Shown in pieces: positions 34,176 through 41,847 of a stretch of DNA of 52,205 nt. Position numbers and translations under genes: made by a program. Under the pieces are notes generated by a model that made no database searches, was not told the origin of the DNA, and saw only the letters and a program-made list of their open reading frames with translations. The stretch comes from Nitrobacter sp035546855. GTDB taxonomy: Bacteria; Pseudomonadota; Alphaproteobacteria; Rhizobiales; Xanthobacteraceae. The DNA lies in the NCBI GenBank assembly GCA_035546855.1, contig DASZVY010000105.1:1-52205 (forward strand), read 5' to 3'. Position 1 is the first letter of the stretch. Every line of letters starts with the position of its first letter.

Positions 34176-34985
34176 TTACGCGCTGACCGACAACGAATGG
34201 ACTGCCGACGCCGCGATGGACTGGGCGGCGCGCTGGATCGCCTGCTCCATGTAGGTGTAGGACGATGACGCCGTGCCCGATGTCGATGAGGTCGATGACG
34301 CCGCCGGCGACGTCAGCGTCACCTGGGTTCCGTCCGCAAGCGTGGTCGTCGTGGTCACCGATCCATCGCTGTTGGTCACCGAAGTCGACGAGTCGAGCGC
34401 GGCCAGCAGAGGATCGGAGCTCGAACTTCCGCTGCTGCCGCTCGATCCGTCTGTACTGCCGGAGCCATCCGAGCCCGCGACATGGTGATGGTGGCCATGG
34501 CCGCCGTGTCCACCCGCCCCCTTGAGGGCAGACGACATCTCGTCGAGGCTGACCGATCCGTCGCCATTGGCGTCGAGCTTGCTGAAGACGTCATCGGCCT
34601 GCGCGACATTGGTGCCGCCGGCACCGAGCGCGCTTTCGAATTCGGATTTGCTGATCGACCCATCGCCGTTGCCGTCAATCTGCGAGAACAGGTCCTGCAG
34701 CGCATCCGATGCGCTCGTCGGAGCGCTCGACGTTGAGGCGGAGGACTGACTCTGGGCGTCCAACAGCGCATTCATGGTCGATGGCGAGATGCAGTTGCCC
34801 GGCGCGCTGCCGGTTGAATTCGCGATGGAGCTTGCCGACGAGATCGTGGTCGTTGCCGCCGTCGCGGAAGGAACGTCGAACGACGCCGGGTTCTGGATGC
34901 CGGTCGTGCCGGACGCGGAACCGGATGATGTCAGCGACGACAGCACATCCATCGCGGCCGATGCAGCCCCAAGAGCAAACAACAT
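34176..34985 (-). CDS. EF-hand protein with His-rich linker and Ser/Thr-rich tails
   Basis: This encodes 269 residues. After a Ser/Thr/Ala-rich N-terminal third, two canonical EF-hand loops occur: DGNGDGSISKSE (104-115) and DANGDGSVSLDE (138-149), both with full calcium ligands. A GGHGGHGHHHH stretch (158-168) follows, then a Ser/Gly/Thr-rich region and a C-terminal helix (EQAIQRAAQSIAASAVHSL). No classical signal peptide is clear. Such proteins are common in Bradyrhizobium; calcium sensing or secretion by a non-Sec route is inference. GGGAG lies 7 bases before the ATG. The promoter side faces rpe. Confidence 0.88.
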   Translation of the reverse strand: MLFALGAASAAMDVLSSLTSSGSASGTTGIQNPASFDVPSATAATTTISSASSIANSTGSAPGNCISPSTMNALLDAQSQSSASTSSAPTSASDALQDLFSQIDGNGDGSISKSEFESALGAGGTNVAQADDVFSKLDANGDGSVSLDEMSSALKGAGGHGGHGHHHHVAGSDGSGSTDGSSGSSGSSSSDPLLAALDSSTSVTNSDGSVTTTTTLADGTQVTLTSPAASSTSSTSGTASSSYTYMEQAIQRAAQSIAASAVHSLSVSA

Positions 34986-35199
34986 CACAAAACTCCCTCA
35001 AAGGCCGCGCCGCGGCTTTTCGTCCGCTGGCGGAGCAAACACCGTGCCATTCCGAAAATCGTGCAAAATGGGGAGTTTCCGCCGGTGCGCAACAGCCGGT
35101 CGCCCGGCAAAGGGTGCCGCGGCGGCAAAATTTGCCGCTGGTCCCGCCGCGGTGCCCATGTTACGCGAGGCTCCCAGCTTGAAACCTCGGGAAATACAC

Positions 35200-35901
35200 A
35201 TGTCTCAGACTTTCGCGCCGCGACCGCTCGTCATCGCGCCGTCGATCCTGGCGTCGGATTTCTCCAGACTCGGCGACGAAGTCCGCGCCGTCGATCAGGC
35301 CGGCGCCGACTGGATTCATCTCGATGTCATGGATGGTCACTTCGTGCCGAACATCTCGTTCGGGCCCGATGTCATCAAGGCGATACGGCCTTACTCGAAG
35401 AAGATCTTCGACGCGCATCTGATGATCGCACCGTGCGATCCCTATCTCGAGGCCTTCGCCAAGGCGGGCTGCGACCACATCACCGTCCATGCGGAGGCCG
35501 GTCCGCATTTGCATCGGTCGCTGCAGACGATCCGCGCGCTGGGCAAGAAGGCCGGCGTCTCGCTCAACCCGGCAACTCCACTGACCGCAATCGAATACGT
35601 GATGGACATGGTCGATCTCGTGCTGGTGATGTCGGTCAATCCCGGGTTTGGCGGTCAGAAGTTCATTCCCTCCGCGCTGGCGAAGATTCAGGATTTGCGG
35701 GCGATGACGGCAGGCAGGCCCATCGACATCGAGGTCGACGGCGGTGTTGCGCCTGATGTCGCGGGCCAACTCGCCGCCGCTGGCGCCAACGCGTTCGTCG
35801 CGGGTTCGGCCGTATTCAAGGGCGGCACGATGGAGAGCTACAAGGCGAACATCTCGGCGATCCGCGATGCCGCGGCATCTGCGCGCGGCGAGATGATTTA
35901 G
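35200..35901 (+). CDS. rpe: Ribulose-phosphate 3-epimerase
   Basis: This encodes 233 residues, the usual length for Rpe, a TIM-barrel enzyme that interconverts ribulose-5-phosphate and xylulose-5-phosphate. The motifs are IAPSILASDFSRLGDEV, the metal ligands in WIHLDVMDGHFVPN (His40, Asp42), FDAHLMI, VMSVNPGFGGQKF and IEVDGGVAP. The ATG is chosen because it begins just before the conserved core; the longer ORF overlaps the EF-hand gene antisense. Its stop overlaps the TetR stop (convergent). Confidence 0.96.
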   Translation: MSQTFAPRPLVIAPSILASDFSRLGDEVRAVDQAGADWIHLDVMDGHFVPNISFGPDVIKAIRPYSKKIFDAHLMIAPCDPYLEAFAKAGCDHITVHAEAGPHLHRSLQTIRALGKKAGVSLNPATPLTAIEYVMDMVDLVLVMSVNPGFGGQKFIPSALAKIQDLRAMTAGRPIDIEVDGGVAPDVAGQLAAAGANAFVAGSAVFKGGTMESYKANISAIRDAAASARGEMI

Positions 35902-36494
35902 CGCGCTGGTCGCGCGTCCAGCCCCTTCAACAGCAGATCCAGCACGGCATCCGTCCGTGCCGCAAGCGTAGGATCGCGCCATTCGTCGGCGTGCGCCGGA
36001 TGATGAAAGCGGCTGGTCGCGTCGAAGATCGCCCGCGCCGTCGCATCGATGTCGTCGACCTGAAAGGCGCCCTGCTCCACGCCCTCGGTGAGGATGTGCG
36101 CGAGCTGGTCGATCAGGCGGTCCTTGTGCGCATTCACCACCGCTCTCGCCTCCTGCGCCAGCGCGAGGTAAGTCGCGAACATCTCGGGATCGTCGGCGAC
36201 CTTGCTGCACTTGATCGCGAACTGCGCCCGGAGCCAGCGCTCCAGCTTGTCCCGCGCGGGGCCGGGGCCTTCGGCGATGCTCTGGAGCGGCGCGTTGGCG
36301 CGATCGAGCCAGCGCCGCGCCACCGCGTCGCGCAGGGAGGCCTTGCTGGGAAAGTGCCGGTAGACGCTGCCGTGGCTGACATTCAGCGCGCGCGCGACAT
36401 CGACGACCGTTGCCTTGGCCAGACCGAAACGGCGCAGCACATCCTCCGTGGTCTCGAGAATGCGGTCAGGCGTGAGGACAAGCGTGTCATTCAT
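35898..36494 (-). CDS. TetR-family regulator
   Basis: This encodes 198 residues. The DNA-binding part is ILETTEDVLRRFGLAKATVV then VARALNVSHGSVYRHFPSKA. The C-terminal domain is a generic TetR ligand domain (FAIKCSKVADDPEMFATYLAL). The start MNDTLVLTP is chosen over one four codons earlier, though neither has a strong ribosome site. It follows a 34-codon microprotein gene and shares its promoter region, where a palindrome suggests autoregulation. Confidence 0.92.
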   Translation of the reverse strand: MNDTLVLTPDRILETTEDVLRRFGLAKATVVDVARALNVSHGSVYRHFPSKASLRDAVARRWLDRANAPLQSIAEGPGPARDKLERWLRAQFAIKCSKVADDPEMFATYLALAQEARAVVNAHKDRLIDQLAHILTEGVEQGAFQVDDIDATARAIFDATSRFHHPAHADEWRDPTLAARTDAVLDLLLKGLDARPAR

Positions 36495-36540
36495 CGGCGT
36501 ACCCATTGGATGGTGTCCGAGCGGTCCCGGCGAATCCCGG

Positions 36541-36645
36541 TCAGTGGCTCAGTTTTTCGGCCTGCGCCGCAAGATGGCGGGCGACGCGGACGTCGAGCCA
36601 GCGCTGGATATGGGTCGTGAATTGAAAAAGTTCGAAGATGGTCAT
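36541..36645 (-). CDS. 34-residue microprotein upstream of TetR
   Basis: The peptide begins MTIFELFQFTTHIQRWLDV and ends ARHLAAQAEKLSH; it is a single amphipathic helix with aromatic residues near the N-terminus. AGGGG lies 9 bases before the ATG, a better site than for the ATG three codons earlier. It lies 46 bases before the TetR gene and under the same apparent promoter and operator. It might be a small membrane-associated or regulatory peptide; no family is recognised. Confidence 0.5.
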   Translation of the reverse strand: MTIFELFQFTTHIQRWLDVRVARHLAAQAEKLSH

Positions 36646-36714
36646 GGTCGTCATCCCCTGCCGGAGAAAGACGGCGCCGGCAGTCCGCGCTGCGCCTCGT
36701 TCTGGCGCACGATG

Positions 36715-36744
36715 TATATAGCATATCTGACTGACAGATTTCAA
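36715..36744 (-). promoter_or_regulatory. Promoter with TetR-type operator
   Basis: On the minus strand TTGAAA (36744-36739) and TATATA (36720-36715) are 18 bases apart. The spacer holds the imperfect palindrome ATCTGACTGACAGAT (36725-36739). It would drive the microprotein and TetR genes and be repressed by TetR binding. Confidence 0.55.
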
Positions 36745-37008
36745 TATCTGTTATTCAATGTTCCGTGAGGGGAACAAAGTTCCATTTTGACGCGGCAGGC
36801 CCGGCTCCCTCCATCGGGCTATTAGAGATGCCGGCCCCCTCCCATCGGGCCGTCGAGGCGCCGGCCACCGAGCCGTCCGGGCCGCCAAGAAACATGGCCG
36901 ATCAGGGAGGTATCCTGTCCGTGGGCAGGCCGCAGTGCCATCCGTTTGTCTGCCGCGGCCGGCTCTGTTAAAGCGCAACGTAATCCCCCGAACCTCCGTG
37001 AGTCCTCG

Positions 37009-38316
37009 ATGATCCCGCGCTACACCCGTCCGGAAATGGCTTCGATCTGGGAGCCGCAGACCCGCTTCAAGATCTGGTTCGAGATCGAGGCGCATGCGGC
37101 GGACGCACAAGCGGAATTGGGCGTGATCCCGAAGCAGGCTGCGAAGACGATCTGGGCCAAGGCGAAGGACGCCACCTTCGATGTCACGCGGATCGACGAG
37201 ATCGAGCGCGAGACCAAGCACGACGTCATCGCCTTCCTGACCCACCTTGCGGAGATCGTCGGCCCCGAGGCGCGCTTCGTGCATCAGGGCATGACCTCCT
37301 CGGACGTGCTCGACACCTGCCTCAACGTGCAACTCACCCGCGCCGCCGACATCCTGCTCAAGGACCTCGACAAGCTGCTCGCCGCGCTGAAGACGCGCGC
37401 CTTCGAGCACAGGATGACGCCGACCATCGGCCGCTCGCACGGCATCCATGCCGAACCCGTGACCTTCGGGCTGAAGCTCGCCTACGCCTACGCGGAGTTT
37501 TCCCGCGCGAAGGAGCGCCTGATCGCCGCGCGCAAGGAAGTCGCTACCTGCGCGATTTCCGGCGCGGTCGGTACCTTCGCGCAGATCGACCCGCGCGTGG
37601 AGGAGCACGTCGCCAAGGCGATGGGTCTCGTGCCCGAGCCGGTGTCCACCCAGGTGATCCCGCGCGACCGCCACGCCATGTTCTTCGCAACGCTTGGCGT
37701 GGTCGCTTCGTCGATGGAGCGGCTTGCCATCGAAATCCGCCACATGCAGCGGACCGAAGTGCTGGAAGCCGAGGAGTTCTTCTCCGAGGGCCAGAAAGGT
37801 TCGTCGGCGATGCCTCACAAGCGCAATCCGGTGCTGACCGAGAACATCACCGGCCTCGCCCGCATGGTGCGCGCCTATGTGACGCCGGCGCTGGAGAACG
37901 TCGCGCTGTGGCACGAGCGCGACATCTCGCATTCCTCCGCCGAGCGCATGATGGCGCCCGACGCCACGGTGACGCTCGACTTCGCGCTTAATCGCCTCGC
38001 CGGCGTGATCGACAAGCTGCTGGTCTATCCCGCCAACATGCAGAAGAACCTCGACCGGCTCGGCGGGCTTGTTCACTCGCAGCGCGTGCTGATCGCGCTG
38101 ACGCAGAAGGGCGCGAGCCGCGAGGACTCCTACAAGATGGTCCAGCGCAACGCGATGCCGGTCTGGCGCGGCGAAGGCGACTTCCGCTCGCTGCTGAAAG
38201 CCGATCCCGAGGTGAAAAAATATCTGAGCGACGCCGAGATCGACGAGAAATTCGACCTCGGTTACCACCTCAAGCATGTCGACACGATCTTCAAGCGGGT
38301 GTTCGGCAACGCGTAG
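37009..38316 (+). CDS. purB: Adenylosuccinate lyase
   Basis: This encodes 435 residues of PurB, which cleaves SAICAR and adenylosuccinate in purine synthesis. The fumarase-superfamily signature GSSAMPHKRNPV lies near residue 264; RYTRPEMASIWEPQTRFKIW at the N-terminus and TIGRSHGIHAEPVTFG (with the catalytic His) are typical. The ATG giving MIPRYT is chosen. The 263 bases upstream hold no gene; they contain a short direct repeat of GCCGGC...CCTCC..ATCGGGC. A CGTCAT repeat follows the stop. Confidence 0.96.
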   Translation: MIPRYTRPEMASIWEPQTRFKIWFEIEAHAADAQAELGVIPKQAAKTIWAKAKDATFDVTRIDEIERETKHDVIAFLTHLAEIVGPEARFVHQGMTSSDVLDTCLNVQLTRAADILLKDLDKLLAALKTRAFEHRMTPTIGRSHGIHAEPVTFGLKLAYAYAEFSRAKERLIAARKEVATCAISGAVGTFAQIDPRVEEHVAKAMGLVPEPVSTQVIPRDRHAMFFATLGVVASSMERLAIEIRHMQRTEVLEAEEFFSEGQKGSSAMPHKRNPVLTENITGLARMVRAYVTPALENVALWHERDISHSSAERMMAPDATVTLDFALNRLAGVIDKLLVYPANMQKNLDRLGGLVHSQRVLIALTQKGASREDSYKMVQRNAMPVWRGEGDFRSLLKADPEVKKYLSDAEIDEKFDLGYHLKHVDTIFKRVFGNA

Positions 38317-38363
38317 CGAGATGTGGGCCGAAGGCTTTCTGGACCACGGCGCAATACAAAAAA

Positions 38364-38466
38364 CGTCATACTCCGCGAAAGCGGAGTATCCAATATTCCA
38401 TATCGATCAGATTTTCCGCTTTACTCGCTCGGATTACTGGATCGTCCGCATTCGCGGACGATGACG
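38364..38466. repeat. CGTCAT-family extragenic repeat after purB
   Basis: The element begins CGTCATACTCCGC and ends GCGGACGATGACG. It contains two small hairpins, TACTCCGC-GAAA-GCGGAGTA and CGTCCGC-ATTC-GCGGACG (38443-38460). Its right half is clearly the same sequence type as the repeat after rpsD (GGATTACTGGATCGTCCGC against GGAATACTGGATCATCCGC). Confidence 0.85.
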
Positions 38467-38521
38467 CCCGGCTGTCGGTCATCCGCCACGGCGAAATGAT
38501 CTCGCGCGATGCCGTCGCGCC

Positions 38522-39073
38522 TTAGTTCGCCTCACCCTTCACCATCCGCGCCACGACGCCGTCACCCTTGATGACATGGTGGTAGAGCGCCGCCAGCACG
38601 TGCAGCGCCACCAGCCCCATCAGCACATAAGCCAGCCAGATGTGCCAGTGCTCGAAGAAGCGGGCATTGTCGCGGTTCTCCGAGGTGAATTGCGGCACCT
38701 TGAACAGGCCGAACCAGTCGTCATAGCGCGGTTTGTGCGCGCCGGAATGCGCCCAGCCCAATAACGCCACCACGATCGTCGTCGCATAGAGCGCCCAGTG
38801 ATTGACGTGCGCCAGCGCCCGCTCCCATCCCGGCGTGCCCTCCGGCAGGGCCGGCACCGGATTGAGCCCGCGCCAGATCAGGCGCAAAACCATCAGCAGC
38901 AGGATGACGTAGCCGATATCGGCATGGATCGAGCGGTGAAAGAACCGGTCCGGCCGCGCCGCATAGTGGTTGAACCAGTAGCCATAGGCCAGCATGCCGA
39001 CGATCGCGGCACCGAGGATCCAGTGGAAGGCGCGGGATACGAGACCCCAGGAGGTGGTTGTGTTCCGGATCAT
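38522..39073 (-). CDS. Cytochrome b561
   Basis: This encodes 183 residues with four membrane helices of the cytochrome b561 (di-haem, YodB-like) family. Histidines lie at the right places for two haems: His17 (SRAFHWILG), His46/His50 (HRSIHADIG), His91 (HVNHWALYA) and the last helix (ALHVLAALYHHV). It moves electrons in the inner membrane, perhaps from quinol to a periplasmic acceptor or superoxide. It is not in an operon here. Confidence 0.93.
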   Translation of the reverse strand: MIRNTTTSWGLVSRAFHWILGAAIVGMLAYGYWFNHYAARPDRFFHRSIHADIGYVILLLMVLRLIWRGLNPVPALPEGTPGWERALAHVNHWALYATTIVVALLGWAHSGAHKPRYDDWFGLFKVPQFTSENRDNARFFEHWHIWLAYVLMGLVALHVLAALYHHVIKGDGVVARMVKGEAN

Positions 39074-39264
39074 GAGCAGGTCATGCCTTTTTCAAGCGTC
39101 GCCGCAAGACAGGCCATGAACCGGGGAATTCAGCAAGGCCCCGCAGGCAGGACGGGTTTGCGCGGGCAGCGGGAACAAGTCGCCCGCTGAAGCGATCTTG
39201 GCCCATCCGCGCGCATCCGTTAAATGACAACCTCATGGTAACCCGGCGGTCGTAGTATATCCTC

Positions 39265-40062
39265 GTGCCAGATACCCCAACCATCCTCGTCATCGATTCC
39301 GGTCTCGGCGGCCTTACCGTGCTGCGCGAGATCGTCGAGGCCCGGCCCGACGCACGCTATGTCTACGTCGCTGACGATGTGTTCTTTCCCTATGGCCACC
39401 ACACCGAGGACGAGATCATTGCCCGGGTCGTGCTCCTGGTCGGCGAACTGATCGCCGCTCATCGTCCCGACCTCGTCGTGATTGCCTGCAACACCATGTC
39501 CGTTTCGGTGCTGGCGCCGTTGCGCGCGGCTTATACGGTGCCGTTCGTCGGCACGGTGCCGGCGATCAAACCCGCCTGCGCGGCGTCCACGACCAAGCGC
39601 GTTTCGGTGCTCGGCACCCGCGCCACGGTGCAGCGGGAATACACCCAGGCGCTGATCCGCGATCATGCCCAGGCCTGCACGGTCACGCTGGTCGGCTCCG
39701 CCAATCTGGCGTCGCTGGCCGAAGCCGCGCTCGGCGGCGAGGACGTCCGGGACGAGGACATTCTGACCGAAATCGCGCCGTGCTTCGTTCCGGCGGCCGC
39801 GTCGCACGGACGAACCGATGTTGTCGTTCTGGCCTGCACCCACTACCCGCTGCTGCTCGACCGCCTGGTCAGGCTGGCGCCGTGGCCGGTCGCCTGGATC
39901 GATCCGGCCCCCGCCATCGCCCGGCGGGTGGTGAGCCTGCTCGGTCCGGACACGGGTGGGGCGGCGGACGCCGGGGCAACGATGCTGTTCACATCGGGCC
40001 GCCGGAACGCTCGCCTGACAGAGGCCCTCGCGCCGTTCTTTGGCGGTCGGGTTTTCGCCTGA
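39265..40062 (+). CDS. murI: Glutamate racemase
   Basis: This encodes 265 residues of MurI, which makes D-glutamate for peptidoglycan. The motifs are IDSGLGGLTVL (Asp11, Ser12), the first catalytic Cys75 in IACNTMSV, and the second Cys near residue 191 in LACTHYPLLL. The start is a GTG; no ATG is near. Upstream of the GTG a ribosome site is weak. The protein is complete. Confidence 0.94.
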   Translation: MPDTPTILVIDSGLGGLTVLREIVEARPDARYVYVADDVFFPYGHHTEDEIIARVVLLVGELIAAHRPDLVVIACNTMSVSVLAPLRAAYTVPFVGTVPAIKPACAASTTKRVSVLGTRATVQREYTQALIRDHAQACTVTLVGSANLASLAEAALGGEDVRDEDILTEIAPCFVPAAASHGRTDVVVLACTHYPLLLDRLVRLAPWPVAWIDPAPAIARRVVSLLGPDTGGAADAGATMLFTSGRRNARLTEALAPFFGGRVFA

Positions 40063-40100
40063 CCACCGCTGCTCCAGCTTTCCGGTTGTCGAACCTGCTG

Positions 40101-40178
40101 TTAGTGTGGTGGTTCGGAAGTTCGCTTCATTTTCCCGACACGCTCTTCAAGCGAACTTCTGAACCTAAACCACACTAA
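40101..40178. repeat. Hairpin element A of a tandem pair
   Basis: The left arm TTAGTGTGGT/GGTTCGGAAGTTCGCTT (40101-40127) and the inverted right arm (40149-40178) match except for one base and a 3-base TTA insertion in the right arm, around a 21-base loop. It is followed 14 bases later by element B of similar design. Confidence 0.85.
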
Positions 40179-40192
40179 AAATCATAAACTTG

Positions 40193-40268
40193 CTAGTGTC
40201 CCTTTGATTCCGAAGCTCGCATCGAAGGTTGCTGCAAGTGCTTGCGAACTTCGGAATCGGGACACTAG
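40193..40268. repeat. Hairpin element B of a tandem pair
   Basis: The left arm CTAGTGTCCC/TTT/GATTCCGAAGCTCGCA (40193-40221) pairs with the right arm TGCGAACTTCGGAATCGGGACACTAG (40243-40268), again with one mismatch and a 3-base insertion at the same arm position as in element A, and again around a 21-base loop. It ends 27 bases before the cupin gene. Confidence 0.85.
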
Positions 40269-40295
40269 CCTCTCATCCACAGGGAGAGGATCATC

Positions 40296-40679
40296 ATGAT
40301 CAAAAAGATCGTCATTGCCGCCAGCATCGCAGCCTTCGCCATGGCCGGATCGGCCTTCGCTCAGGGCATCAAGCGCACCCCATTGCAGAAGATCGATTTT
40401 CCCTCGGATTACACGACCGTGACGGGAATCGCCGAAATTGCCCCCGGCGGCACCGCCGGACGCCATACCCATCCCGGCATCGAAACCGGCTATGTGCTCG
40501 AGGGCGAGGCCGATCTCCTGATCGACGGCAAGCCGCCGCTGCACCTCAAGGCCGGGGATTCCTATACGGTGCCGGCCGGCGCCATTCACGACGCCAGGGT
40601 CAGCGGCGACAAGCCTTTGAAAGTCCTTGGGATTTATATCGTGGACAAGACCAAGCCGCTGGCAACCTCGGCCAAATAG
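40296..40679 (+). CDS. Secreted small cupin protein
   Basis: This encodes 127 residues: a signal peptide (1-22, AFA-QG) and one cupin domain. The metal ligands are visible as HTHPGIETGYVLEG (His57, His59, Glu63) and His98 in VPAGAIHDA. It probably acts in the periplasm; the reaction is unknown. AGGGAGAGG lies before the ATG. Upstream are the two tandem hairpin elements, which could affect its expression. Confidence 0.92.
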   Translation: MIKKIVIAASIAAFAMAGSAFAQGIKRTPLQKIDFPSDYTTVTGIAEIAPGGTAGRHTHPGIETGYVLEGEADLLIDGKPPLHLKAGDSYTVPAGAIHDARVSGDKPLKVLGIYIVDKTKPLATSAK

Positions 40680-40730
40680 CCGGGAGACCCGGCCAAAGAC
40701 GGGCGCGCGCCGAAACATCCGCGCTTTCGT

Positions 40731-40759
40731 TTGACAGACCAGCGGTTTCTCCCTAGAAA
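40731..40759 (+). promoter_or_regulatory. Strong promoter of rpsD
   Basis: TTGACA (40731-40736) and TAGAAA (40754-40759) with a 17-base spacer. The -10 box is part of the inverted repeat AGCGGTTT...AAACCGCT (40741-40765). It lies about 250 bases before rpsD. Confidence 0.7.
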
Positions 40760-40768
40760 ACCGCTGCT

Positions 40769-40790
40769 CGCGGGCCGGTTTCGGCCCGCG
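40769..40790 (+). promoter_or_regulatory. GC-rich hairpin in the rpsD leader
   Basis: CGCGGGCCG, GTTT loop, CGGCCCGCG, then TTGCGTTT. It would form just after transcription start. It could be an attenuator or a processing or protein-binding site (S4 regulates its own operon in enterics), but the T-run is weak. The leader from here to the ribosome site holds no gene. Confidence 0.4.
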
Positions 40791-40856
40791 TTGCGTTTCG
40801 CGACCCGTGGTCCTCCCCTTATGCTTTAAGGACGGACCTGTCAGCGGCGGCGCACG

Positions 40857-40902
40857 GCACGATCCCGAAAAGCGGTCTTCCGGTTTTCGGATCGGATCAT
40901 GC
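40857..40902. repeat. 46-base palindromic repeat, copy 1
   Basis: The sequence from GCACGATCCCGAAAAGCGG to TTCGGATCGGATCATGCC is an imperfect palindrome (GATCCCGAAAAGCGG against GATCCGAAAACCGG). A near-identical copy lies 42 bases downstream in the same rpsD leader. Confidence 0.85.
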
Positions 40903-40943
40903 CAAAGCCTTCGCACAGGAGGGCGCGATCCTCAAACCCATGC

Positions 40944-40989
40944 GCACGATCCCGAAAAGTGGATACCGGTTTTCGGACCAGATCATGCG
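40944..40989. repeat. 46-base palindromic repeat, copy 2
   Basis: The sequence GCACGATCCCGAAAAGTGG...TTTTCGGACCAGATCATGC is the second copy of the leader repeat, differing at about six positions. It ends about 10 bases before the rpsD ribosome site region. Confidence 0.85.
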
Positions 40990-41010
40990 CCAACTTATTG
41001 AGAGGACGCG

Positions 41011-41628
41011 ATGACAAAGCGTGCAGAAGCCAAGTACAAACTCGACCGCCGGATGGGCCAGAACATCTGGGGCCGCCCGAAGAGCCCGGTCAACAAGCGC
41101 GAATACGGCCCCGGCCAGCACGGCCAGCGCCGCAAGGGCAAGCTCTCCGACTTCGGCACGCAGTTGCGCGCCAAGCAGAAGCTGAAGGGCTACTACGCCA
41201 ACATTTCCGAGCGCCAGTTCTACGCCATCTACGTCGAGGCCACCCGCATGAAGGGCGACTCCGGCGAAAACCTGATCGGCCTGCTCGAGCGCCGCCTCGA
41301 CACCGTGGTGTATCGCTCGAAGTTCGTGCCGACGATGTTCGCCGCGCGCCAGTTCATCAACCACGGCCACGTCAAGGTCAACGGCAAGCGCGTCAACATC
41401 GCGAGCTACAAGCTCAAGGTCGGCGACGTCGTCGAGGTCAAGGATGCCTCGAAGCAACTCGCTCTCGTGCTGGAAGCCAACCAGCTCGCCGAGCGTGACG
41501 TGCCCGATTTCATCGACGTCGATCACAACAAGCAGACCGCGAAGTTCGTCCGCATCCCGCAGCTTTCGGACGTGCCGTTCGCGGTGCAGATGGAACCGCA
41601 TCTGATCGTCGAATACTATTCGCGCTGA
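41011..41628 (+). CDS. rpsD: 30S ribosomal protein S4
   Basis: This encodes 205 residues of ribosomal protein S4, which binds 16S rRNA early in assembly. Typical parts are KYKLDRRMGQNIWGRPKSP, REYGPGQHGQRRKGKLSDFG and the S4 RNA-binding domain LERRLDTVVYRSKFVPTMF / QFINHGHVKVNGKRVNI. GAGAGGA lies before the ATG. It is a single-gene unit here, away from other ribosomal protein genes, as is usual in alphaproteobacteria. It has a strong promoter, a long leader and a terminator of its own. Confidence 0.98.
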   Translation: MTKRAEAKYKLDRRMGQNIWGRPKSPVNKREYGPGQHGQRRKGKLSDFGTQLRAKQKLKGYYANISERQFYAIYVEATRMKGDSGENLIGLLERRLDTVVYRSKFVPTMFAARQFINHGHVKVNGKRVNIASYKLKVGDVVEVKDASKQLALVLEANQLAERDVPDFIDVDHNKQTAKFVRIPQLSDVPFAVQMEPHLIVEYYSR

Positions 41629-41657
41629 TCGGGTTTTCGTCAGCGTTGCGATTTCAG

Positions 41658-41684
41658 GGCCCCGGTTTTGCCGGGGCCTTTTTT
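41658..41684 (+). terminator. Rho-independent terminator of rpsD
   Basis: GGCCCCGG (41658-41665), TTTTG loop, CCGGGGCC (41671-41678), followed by TTTTTT. It lies about 30 bases after the stop. Confidence 0.93.
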
Positions 41685-41705
41685 GTTCGCTCGCAACATT
41701 AGCAG

Positions 41706-41803
41706 CGTCATCGCCCGGCTTGACCGGGCGATCCAGTAGTCGCAAATCTGCCGTCCAGAATTGACGTCGCGGAATACTGGATCATCCGCTTGCGCGGATG
41801 ACG
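41706..41803. repeat. CGTCAT-family extragenic repeat after rpsD
   Basis: It begins CGTCATCGCCCGGC and ends CATCCGCTTGCGCGGATGACG. Small stems (CGCCCGG-CTTGA-CCGGGCG, CATCCGC-TTGC-GCGGATG) are present. Its right half matches the repeat after purB. Confidence 0.85.
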
Positions 41804-41847
41804 ACGCTGATGATGCAGCGAGAGCCGCGCTACTCAGGATGCCATCA

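Noticed and set aside
36751..38277. Minus-strand ORF opposite purB
   Set aside because: It mirrors the codon structure of purB, is rich in Arg/His/Gly, and has no domain.
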